This document shows positions 1 to 6,628 of a DNA stretch of 10,486 bases, piece by piece. The stretch's first letter is position 1. Every line of letters starts with the position of its first letter. This DNA is from Byssochlamys sp. IMV 00236 (lineage: Eukaryota > Ascomycota > Eurotiomycetes > Eurotiales > Thermoascaceae), in the NCBI GenBank assembly GCA_001931875.2, contig MSJH02000732.1, positions 1-10,486 of the forward strand, read 5' to 3'. The position numbers and the translations under genes are program-made. The notes under the pieces are model-generated. The model did not search any database, had not been told where the DNA came from, and worked only from the letters and a program-made list of their open reading frames with translations.

Positions 1-438
1 GTACATTTCATACACAAGCCAAGGTCACCTTAAATATTAGCATAATACTTCATATTAGGCTCACAACACTAATTCATGGAATCTATAATCTATAGTAATT
101 GACAACAGTCATATTAACATAATTGATAGATATTGACAACTTTATTTTTGAAGAACAACTTTTTTTGCCATAAACATCTTCCGTACTCTGTTAAGGAAAG
201 GATTACAAAGAGACTTATTCCATCTGGTTGTATTCTTATGTTTCTGAAATAAAACCATTTATTCTTGAGCAACATCACATCTATGAAACGTACAACCACT
301 ATGGGAAATTTTGCCCTGAAAATGAATGTCCTAGAAGTGTTCACTAATTCTCCTAAATAAAATTATGACTGTTTATTTTTGCTTTGCTTTTGAAGTGAAG
401 AGTTAAATGTCAGCCAATAGTGTCAGCTCTTAAAAACG
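1..438. other. AT-rich stretch with no supported gene
   Basis: I see no convincing gene here. A minus-strand open frame of about 76 codons (114-344) begins at GTG rather than ATG, has no recognisable domain and no clear splice context. It could be a worn terminal exon or chance. Confidence 0.4.
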
Positions 439-469
439 AAATGTCCTAAGCTCTGAGCTTGGGACATTT
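439..469. repeat. 31-bp near-perfect inverted repeat with 1-nt centre
   Basis: Two 15-nt arms, AAATGTCCTAAGCTC (439-453) and GAGCTTGGGACATTT (455-469), are reverse complements except for one position, around a single T at 454. A third related copy, TGTCCCAAG, lies at 509-517 in the orientation of the left arm. The three copies within 80 bp resemble the end of a decayed DNA transposon or MITE. No target-site duplication or matching distal end was found, so the assignment is open. Confidence 0.6.
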
Positions 470-661
470 TTGAGTTTTTCAAAAATGGCCCAGTAATGGC
501 AGCAGAGTGTCCCAAGTAACATTTTTCTTCAAACTTCCCAGCCAAAATTTCCCATTGTGAACGTAAAATTCAACCGAAAAACCTAGACAATATACGCACG
601 TAAAGTCATTATGAAACAGGCACTTATTGTCAGCACTTATCATATATTAGAACCTCGAAAG

Positions 662-1353
662 TTACATGCTGTGGCGGTGCTGGTGGTTTGGAAACGAAGG
701 TGTAACTGGTGTTTGGCTGTTTCCAGCATTCTCACTTTAGCCTTGACTCAATACCTTGACCTTGGCTCAACATTTTTGATCTTGACTCAAAGACTCGACC
801 TTGTCTACTTCAAGCTTTGAAGCGCTTGGCCATTTTATCTCTCCATTCGCAATATCTTGTTCAGTACCATAAGCTAGTTTCGATCTTTTATGACGGTATT
901 TGCTGTTGACATTTCAACTTTCTCTTTGGCAATCATACAAAGTTCAATAAGCGACAGACACCAAATATACTGCTTTGTGATCCTTGAACTGAGCATCGAT
1001 ATTTCTGCATATGTTTTGTCAGCAAAGCTGGGACCATTTGAGAGCCACAAACTGGAGTCAATGTAAACGATGTCAACGGTATCTTTATTTACGGTTACAT
1101 TTTTTCCAGAAGAAGTGTTGTGATTTTTGCTACTAGTTCATTGAGCTCGTTCCAGTCAACGATTTCATAGTCTAAAGCAAACCACGATGTCTATAAGCTT
1201 ACTTCTACCCATATCAGTTGAGTATATTACTGCCACACTGTCATATTTACCTTATAAGCACTTCATCTTATCGTAAAAGACTGTTTTAAGAAAGAGCAAC
1301 CCATGTATTGATCCATCCTTTCTGTGTTTTTTCTGACCCTCTAGTGAAAATGC
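662..1353 (-). pseudogene. Decayed coding relic, family unknown
   Basis: Read on the minus strand, blocks of protein-like sequence follow one another in different frames, broken by stops and shifts. From 1353 downward a frame gives SLEGQKKHRKDGSIHGLLF, then an internal TAA, then KYDSVAVIYSTDMGRSKLID in the same frame. A shift leads to FALDYEIVDWNELNELVAKI, ending at a TAA. Another shift opens 1077-874 (VDIVYIDSSLWLSNG and onward, about 67 codons to a TAG). A further shift gives KLAYGTEQDIANGEIKW, followed by a Lys/Val/Leu/Ser/Gln-rich repeat-like tail crossed by two stops. The blocks keep one order and strand, as expected of a single former gene. I do not recognise the family; a mobile-element-borne or multicopy fungal gene is possible. 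There is no functional open frame. Confidence 0.5.
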
Positions 1354-1489
1354 GCGCTATAGATTAAACACGATGTTATTATGTCATGATAGGCTATGCT
1401 AATGGACACATGACGATGGTAAGTCATTATTTCATATATCAACATTCTGCCATGTTTATTTGGTATATAAATAACCTTTCTTCCTTATG

Positions 1490-1532
1490 ATTAAGGAGGG
1501 CTGTTTTTCTTTTGGTCAATCATCTCCTTAAT
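1490..1532. repeat. Inverted repeat, 9-bp perfect arms
   Basis: ATTAAGGAG (1490-1498) and CTCCTTAAT (1524-1532) are exact reverse complements separated by 25 nt. It could form a small hairpin. No associated gene or terminator role is evident. Confidence 0.45.
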
Positions 1533-1582
1533 AAAAATAAACAAGCTACTTGAAAACCAATGAAGGTGCCCAAGTGAGTGCA

Positions 1583-1629
1583 TGGACCCACTAAACATTT
1601 ACCACTTATAAACACGGAGAGTGGGTCCA
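1583..1629. repeat. Inverted repeat, 10-bp perfect arms
   Basis: TGGACCCACT (1583-1592) and AGTGGGTCCA (1620-1629) are exact reverse complements separated by 27 nt. The GC-rich arms stand out in AT-rich surroundings. It may be a hairpin or a small terminal-inverted-repeat remnant; no flanking duplication was identified. Confidence 0.5.
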
Positions 1630-1907
1630 ATAAACAGATGAAATACAATCAAACAAAGTATCGAAATGAACCTTGTATCTGAAGGTAAATAAAGGGAGTA
1701 AACCAAGTCCCTTCATATCGTATTTTATTAGAACAGCAACTAAATAACCCCTTTCTCCTTTTCCCTTTTCTTTGTTGGATTCATGAAAAGGGAGATAGGA
1801 CTATTCCCTTTTCGTTGTTTGTGTATTTTTGTCGATCTGGTTAATTTTTGGGTACTTCTAAAAATAGTAACTGTTCACTTGAAAATGAACATCTCATGTT
1901 ACTCAAT

Positions 1908-1914
<7 letters not shown>

Positions 1915-1939
<25 letters not shown>
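1915..1939. repeat. AG dinucleotide microsatellite
   Basis: About 12.5 uninterrupted AG units preceded by an A run. It is a simple sequence repeat, probably length-variable. Confidence 0.95.
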
Positions 1940-2156
1940 CATGTATGTTTGGTTCATTAAAGCGGTTTATTTGTTTGAATAAGTTAGATAACCTGTGACA
2001 ATATACAAATAAAAAAATCTCATGGTTTTTTATTAATAACTATTTCAAACAAGGGGCCTCTTTTTTTAAATAAATGTCGGTACATTGAAGTGTTTTATTG
2101 AGGAAACATTACACAATAAAAATAACAATAAAATAATAATACAAAAAGGTATACAG

Positions 2157-2585
2157 TTAAACAATTGAGAGAGGGACTAAGAATTCATTTTCTGTGTTGT
2201 CTGTCTTGTAGTTGGTGGTTAATTGAGAAAAGAATAAAGGGTCAGAACAGATACTTGTGTCGATCGACAGTAAAGGTTTTTTCTTGTTCTTTTTTAAGCA
2301 CAATGGTGGCGACGGTATTGGGCTTGTCTCTGCGCTTGACACTTCATCATCATCAGATGTAAGGGCAGGGCATTGAGAGATAGTAAGCGATAATTGAGGC
2401 AACCTTGATGGGTTTAGTTTATATAGTATTGGTGAAGAGAAGATACCGGATCTATCATATTCTTCTGAAGAATAAGTTTCTAATAATGTAATCTCTGAAT
2501 TGAATGTCACGCAAAGTTTTCTTTGTTTTTTGTCATTGTTCGTCATATCTGTACTGTGATCATCAAGTTTGCGTTTGAATGCCAT
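2157..2585 (-). CDS. Hypothetical 142-aa protein with a PP1-docking-like segment
   Basis: This is a single-exon frame from ATG (2585-2583) to TAA. The N-terminus is basic (KRKL, then KKQRK near residues 19-23), compatible with nuclear targeting. It is followed by a segment around residues 23-47 reading LCVTF, then ETYSSEEYDRSGIF. VTF preceded by basic residues resembles the RVxF docking motif of protein phosphatase 1 regulators, although the usual basic residue two positions before the Val is not in place. The T-Y-S-x-E-x-Y-D-R stretch looks like a conserved fungal short motif, from memory only. The rest is Ser/Pro-rich with an acidic patch (SDDDEVSS) and an SPIPSPP run, so probably disordered. 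It lies divergent from the zinc-finger gene across 484 bp. That the frame is a real gene is likely from its composition and clean ATG; the PP1 link is inference. Confidence 0.6.
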   Translation of the reverse strand: MAFKRKLDDHSTDMTNNDKKQRKLCVTFNSEITLLETYSSEEYDRSGIFSSPILYKLNPSRLPQLSLTISQCPALTSDDDEVSSAETSPIPSPPLCLKKNKKKPLLSIDTSICSDPLFFSQLTTNYKTDNTENEFLVPLSIV

Positions 2586-3069
2586 GAAAATGTATGTGTA
2601 TAAAGGAGAGGAGAAAAGGTGTAGAAATAAAGGAATGTATATGAAATAATAATAGTTAAAAAAAAGAGAGAAAGAAAAACAAGAGTTATTTTATTACTTT
2701 CTTTTTTACTAAAAGCATGCTAAAGAAAAGAAAAAAAGAAAAAGAAAAGGAGGGAGCATCTTTTTATATATATATTTTATTTTTAAAAATAAAGTTTTGT
2801 CCTAGTACCTATTTTTATATAAAGGGCAACACAAAGAAATAATGAACTTTAAAAACGGGCGCAAGCATTGACAATATATTCTTTTTTTTTTTTTTTTCAT
2901 CAGCCCGCTTGAATCAAACCGTAGATGATGTGTATAAAATAAATATAAAGCCCTTGATATTTTTCAAACTCTTGTTCACATATCTTGTTAAAGTCATTTC
3001 TTTTTCGTTATTATTATTTTTTTTACTTTTTTTTTTTTGCATTTATACTCCATCATCATATAACCATTT
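2586..3069. promoter_or_regulatory. Shared divergent promoter interval, polypurine/polypyrimidine-rich
   Basis: This AT-rich interval separates two divergently transcribed genes. It contains long purine runs (about 2658-2755), a TATATATATATT stretch near 2766, a 16-nt T run (2882-2897) and further T-rich blocks up to 3040. Such poly(dA:dT) tracts commonly keep fungal promoters nucleosome-poor. No individual factor site can be assigned with confidence. Confidence 0.45.
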
Positions 3070-3833
3070 ATGTCATTAGACAGTCACTATTCACCTCACT
3101 ACAGCGATGAAGATAGTATAACAACTCATCTATCTACACCTACCAGCCCAATGGAAGCACCATTGTTTGGTCAGTTTACATTAAAGACATCAACAGAGAA
3201 AGTATACATTTGTTCAGAGTGCAATCATACATTTCACCGAGCTCACAACTTGAAGTCTCATCAAATAACACATTCAAATTCAAAGCCATTTCAGGTATAT
3301 ATATCAAAAATAATATACCCTCAAAATGCATAATTGACGTTATCTTTTTTTATTATCTGTAGTGCACAGATTGTGACAAGCAGTTTTTAAGGTTACATGA
3401 TTTAAAACGGCATCAGAAATTACATACGGGAGAGAAGCCGTACCAGTGTGCGACCTGTCTTCGATCATTTAGTAGACTTGATGCATTAAACAGACACAGA
3501 AAAACAGAAACTGCCTGTCTTAAATCAAATCAGTTAAAGCCAATTGTCTTTCCGTCATCATTACCTAACCCAGGTACATTCTTACTTGAACCCACAACTC
3601 AGCCCACTTCATCAGCCTCATTGCCCACGAATACCATCAAACTACCTTCTTTAGTAATCCATGAAAATATAGATGAAATTGAAAGACTAAAGCAAAGAAT
3701 TCATGATTTAGAGATAGAGGTATGTGTATACAAAGCAAGATTCATGCTTGATCACTCTTTAACAATACCCTTCTAGAACCGCGTATTACGATCATTAATA
3801 AGAAATGAAGAGACAGTAGGACAGAGCATATAA
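3070..3833 (+). CDS. C2H2 zinc-finger transcription factor, three exons, 212 aa
   Basis: Probable nuclear sequence-specific DNA-binding protein; target genes unknown. Exons are 3070-3294, 3363-3719 and 3777-3833, joined in phase 0 at both junctions. The introns (68 and 57 nt) begin GTATAT and GTATGT and end in AG. Finger 1 uses C48, C51, H64 and H68; finger 2 C76, C79, H92 and H96; a TGEKPY linker leads to finger 3 with C104, C107, H120 and C127, so the last ligand is Cys with wide spacing. Intron 1 falls exactly before the first Cys of finger 2. Residues 1-40 are Ser/Thr-rich and 130-175 Pro/Ser/Thr-rich, both likely disordered. A short amphipathic helix near 176-205 (IERLKQRIHDLEIEN and onward) continues across intron 2 and could dimerise. 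Without splicing, the frame would stop after finger 1 at 3331-3333. It converges on the RING-LON gene. Confidence 0.85.
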
Positions 3834-3925
3834 GAAATTGACACCTCCTTATGCCTTTAAGTACTTTATGGACCTATGATAATAACAACAATAACGTTTA
3901 TGCATCCTTCCTTTCCTTCAATGTA

Positions 3926-3931
3926 AATAAA
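3926..3931 (+). terminator. Candidate polyadenylation signal of the zinc-finger gene
   Basis: AATAAA lies about 93 nt after the zinc-finger stop codon, in the 210-bp interval between two convergent genes. Further AATAAA copies occur near 3967 and 3994, so the site in use is uncertain. Confidence 0.35.
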
Positions 3932-3941
3932 AAAAAGTATA

Positions 3942-3947
3942 TTTATT
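3942..3947 (-). terminator. Candidate polyadenylation signal of the RING-LON gene
   Basis: TTTATT on the plus strand reads AATAAA on the minus strand, about 97 nt beyond the RING-LON stop. It sits 10 nt from the opposing signal of the zinc-finger gene, so the two 3' UTRs probably overlap. Confidence 0.35.
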
Positions 3948-4043
3948 ATAATTTACACTATGTACGAAATAAAGTCTATACATGCCTATAAGAAATAAAA
4001 GTAGCATATAAAGTACTTTATGATGAAATATATGTATGTATAA

Positions 4044-5657
4044 TCAAGATATGCAGCATGCAATATCAGATGAAGAAGATGAGGACTGAATAGGCATTCT
4101 GTTGTCGAGAAATAGCGACCACTGATCTTCAAATTTATCTATCCAGGACATGACTGTCAAAACCCTTTCACGTAATGTTCTCGTTGCCAGCAAAGAAACC
4201 TTTTCTTCCTCACCCAAAGGCGCCAAATTAATAAACCACCACACCAGTTTTACCCTATCTATGGATGACTTGTCCAAGGAGGGAGGATTGCCTAGTGCAC
4301 CAAACCAGTGAGTGTTTGGATGAGACTGCTTGTACTGAATCAGTTTTTGAATAAACGTGACTAATTCATCTATTAACTCATCTGTTGCTACCTCTTGTCT
4401 ATTTTGGTGGGGTGTGGCTTGCTGTTGTTTGGTAATCGTGGGTATAATATTGGCTAGTTGTGGTTGATGTAGTAACCGTTGTTGTGGCTGTTGTGGTTGT
4501 GTCTGATATGGCTTAGATCGAGCTGCAGACAAGCCCCTGACATGCATCTGCAGCCAGGGAGCTCTGTTCACTTGGCTAGTTTGGGGGTGTGCTTGTTGTG
4601 CCCAAGATCGACGTTGATTTATCATTTGCATCACTGGTAACCCTGAGAACAGAGAAGACGGTTGCATAGACTGAGGTAGGCTGACATTTGCCAATCGCTG
4701 CTGCTGACACTTTGCCCTTAATGCGCTTGCTCTCAAGATCTGCTCTTGTTCAACTGCTTGCTGCTGCTCTCTATCCAAATCGTCGACACGTTCTATCTCT
4801 GCCATGTGATATCCATCTTGAAGTTGAAAACTGGTTACACGAAAGCGATGCGAACCTACTGCTTCCACGATCGATCGACCGTCGGGCAAAGTTTGTACTT
4901 GCATCAATTCCAACATCGTACCATATTCGTAGAACGGACTTTCTCTGTCTGATCTTTTTCTCCGCACTAAGCACAGGCCGAATCGACTTCGTTTGGATTG
5001 CATCACTCTTCTAAGCATAAGACGATACCTTGGCTCAAACACATGAATCATGCAGTTGACTCCAGGGAATGCAAGTGATCCAACCAATAGAGGTATTCGA
5101 GTATCATGCTCTAGGTCAAGATCAAGCGCATCAGCTGACTCTTCATCATCTTCGCCGTACAATTGCTGAATCACGTTCACTAGGATTTCAGTGGGTGGAG
5201 GGCAGAAATCAAGCGATTCTCTGCAAAAAGGGCAAGTGTTGTGATGATCTAATGAACGCACAAGACAATTTCTACAAAATGTGTGTCCACAAGGCGTTGT
5301 CGTCGGTTGAGTGAATCGGGTACAACAAATGGCACACTCTAAGCTTTGAGCTAACTTGGACTTTAGGTTCATTGTCATACCGGGTTTTCCTAAAGCAGTC
5401 TGAATAGTTTGTATAGTAACATTTGGGCTAATGGCTGTTGTATGCATTCGGTGACAAGCAATGCAGATTAGATTACTTTTATGACATGGTGTGCAACAAG
5501 TGTATCCACAAGGTAATGTTAAAGGGCGTTGTAAGTTGTTGTGACATGAGGGACACAGTTGAAATAAAGTGTTTATATCATTCCTTTGTCTTTTAAATCT
5601 TTGTTCACTTTCAGGTTCAACCTGATCGTGAGTTCGCTTATTTTGTAATTTTTGCAC
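4044..5657 (-). CDS. Double RING-finger and LON substrate-binding domain protein (LONRF-like E3 ligase)
   Basis: Likely a ubiquitin ligase of the LONRF type, which couples RING fingers to the substrate-binding half of Lon without its ATPase and protease; in animals such proteins act in protein quality control. The continuous frame is 537 codons. RING 1 spans about residues 35-68 (CPSC, LPCGYTCCTPC, CIAC) and has Tyr where the RING His normally sits. RING 2 (108-146) is canonical C3HC4: CAIC, PCGHTFCRNC, CPFC. An acidic linker (169-185) leads to the LON domain, starting at IPLLVGSLAFPGV (188-200) with the typical FEPRYRLMLRR. A Gln/Pro-rich insert (about 297-425) separates it from a C-terminal helical part (WWFINLAPLGEEEKVSLL). 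The frame opens at GTG and has no upstream in-frame ATG before a stop. A mini-exon ATG at 5794-5792 with an intron 5784-5657 would join in frame (ATGATCGATC + TG), giving M-I-D-L-Q-K; this start is inference. Family identity is firm; substrates are unknown. Confidence 0.85.
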   Translation of the reverse strand: MQKLQNKRTHDQVEPESEQRFKRQRNDINTLFQLCPSCHNNLQRPLTLPCGYTCCTPCHKSNLICIACHRMHTTAISPNVTIQTIQTALGKPGMTMNLKSKLAQSLECAICCTRFTQPTTTPCGHTFCRNCLVRSLDHHNTCPFCRESLDFCPPPTEILVNVIQQLYGEDDEESADALDLDLEHDTRIPLLVGSLAFPGVNCMIHVFEPRYRLMLRRVMQSKRSRFGLCLVRRKRSDRESPFYEYGTMLELMQVQTLPDGRSIVEAVGSHRFRVTSFQLQDGYHMAEIERVDDLDREQQQAVEQEQILRASALRAKCQQQRLANVSLPQSMQPSSLFSGLPVMQMINQRRSWAQQAHPQTSQVNRAPWLQMHVRGLSAARSKPYQTQPQQPQQRLLHQPQLANIIPTITKQQQATPHQNRQEVATDELIDELVTFIQKLIQYKQSHPNTHWFGALGNPPSLDKSSIDRVKLVWWFINLAPLGEEEKVSLLATRTLRERVLTVMSWIDKFEDQWSLFLDNRMPIQSSSSSSDIACCIS

Positions 5658-5784
5658 TGTTGAATCTTGTAAAATAGAATGATATTTAATAGAAAAAGAG
5701 CAAGTAAATCAAAGAGGGTTAGAAATAAAGAGAGAAAGAAAGAAAAAGAATAAAAAGCTCTCCCTTATAAACAAAAGATTCTAC
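5657..5784 (-). other. Candidate 5' intron of the RING-LON gene
   Basis: Proposed because the main exon lacks an ATG. The donor is GTAGAA at 5784 and the acceptor CAACAG ends at 5657, with a CTAAC-like branch site and a long pyrimidine tract between. An alternative acceptor (ACAAG, a few bases earlier) is also in frame. The 10-nt coding part upstream makes this uncertain. Confidence 0.35.
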
Positions 5785-6218
5785 GATCGATCATTTTATC
5801 GGAAATCACTTTATTAGGCTCATCGGCCCCAATGGTCTTGGTTTGAATCGGATATTGATGTATTTTTTTTTAAAAATGCTCGGTACTTGCTTTTTTGGGC
5901 GTTTTTTTTTATGTGGATTGAAAGTATTATAAAGATCGACCCTTCATTTGTCAAATAAAAGCTTACTGTTTGTTTGTTAAATATTTCTACACCAGAAGTC
6001 ACATCTAAAATCAAGGGAGTGCACACTAAATAGACAGAATATCAAAAAAAACGGAAAGAGACGTCAATGTACATATAAAACATTGAGTCATTGTCATAAA
6101 GGGTATACGTAGTAATCACTTTTTGTGTATTACACAAGAGGAGCGTTTTCCGAGAACTTGCAGCAGCACGTTACTTGTATCATATTTGGTTATTGATTCT
6201 AATGTGTCCATATGCTTC

Positions 6219-6243
6219 TTTTTTTTTTTTTTTTTTTTTTTTT
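6219..6243. repeat. T25 homopolymer tract
   Basis: Twenty-five consecutive T bases, followed by TATA-like and pyrimidine-rich sequence. It lies about 54 nt upstream of the ATG of the candidate small ORF at 6297. Length is probably variable between isolates. Confidence 0.9.
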
Positions 6244-6296
6244 ACTATATATCCTTCTTTCTTTCCTTGTCTTGAACTGTCCTTGGCTTTTCATTC

Positions 6297-6453
6297 ATGA
6301 AGATCATGATATCCTTGACAACAATCATATCTGTTTATCTCGTAGTGAGTTACTATCACTATGATCTAATCATCTCTTTCCTAGGTACGGTTTATGTTTG
6401 AGATGTGCATATATGTTTCAAGTTATCCTACTGTTATTCTTATACCCATATAA
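6297..6453 (+). CDS. Possible small secreted peptide or 5' remnant of a secretory gene
   Basis: ATG at 6297 opens MKIMISLTTIISVYLV, a short basic-hydrophobic stretch like a signal peptide. A GTGAGT donor follows exactly at 6345, and TTTCCTAG at 6384 ends a 40-nt putative intron containing a CTAAT branch-like site. Splicing in phase 0 continues to TAA at 6451-6453, for 38 residues in all (VRFMFEMCIYVSS and onward). Without splicing the frame stops after 34 residues. Either this is a tiny secreted or membrane peptide, or it is the surviving first exon of a lost secretory gene. The 40-nt intron is shorter than the others here (55-68 nt). Evidence is structural only; no family is recognised. Confidence 0.25.
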
Positions 6454-6628
6454 CATGGATAATAAGAAATGCGAGTACTGAAAGGTGCTATAATAATGCA
6501 GCTCTGATATTCAAGGCATTGATTGACTTCCTAGTCATGGTATATTTCCATGAAAAAAGGAGTAGTTGCCCAAAATTGTGTTGAGGCAAGTTGAACGTTT
6601 ATTGTTAAAGAATACAGAGGCTTTATTA

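Larger units (their letters stand above)
1354..2156. other. Intergenic region with hairpins and simple repeats, no supported gene
   Basis: This stretch holds two inverted repeats (1490-1532 and 1583-1629), a pyrimidine-rich run near 1749-1772 and an AG microsatellite (1915-1939). A plus-strand open frame at 1783-1998 runs through the microsatellite and looks like chance. The A-rich segment at about 2110-2150 lies just past the stop of the neighbouring minus-strand gene and probably holds its 3' end. Confidence 0.4.
5795..6628. other. Intergenic region with a T25 tract and one possible small ORF
   Basis: Between the RING-LON gene start and the CotH 3' end. It contains a 25-nt T run (6219-6243), a candidate short plus-strand coding region (6297-6453) listed separately, and two minus-strand AATAAA signals for the CotH gene (TTTATT at 6598-6603 and 6622-6627). 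A 68-codon minus-strand frame at 5820-6026 starts at GTG and has no recognisable features. Confidence 0.4.

Noticed and set aside
114..344. Minus-strand 76-codon open frame
   Set aside because: It starts at GTG, has no recognisable domain, and no splice partners were visible; not enough to call a gene.
611..820. Plus-strand 69-codon open frame
   Set aside because: It runs antisense through the repeat-like tail of the decayed minus-strand relic and is best explained as its shadow.
1783..1998. Plus-strand 71-codon open frame
   Set aside because: It passes through the AG microsatellite as alternating Arg-Glu and has no conserved-looking part.
4688..5014. Plus-strand frame of 108 codons
   Set aside because: It is antisense to the RING-LON coding sequence, which has clear domain evidence; treated as a shadow.
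5824..5862. tRNA-like sequence (GGTTTGAATC resembling a T-loop)
   Set aside because: The flanking bases do not form a T-stem or acceptor stem, and no D or anticodon arm could be placed.
5820..6026. Minus-strand 68-codon frame
   Set aside because: It opens at GTG, ends in low-complexity residues and shows no motif; no splice context supports it.
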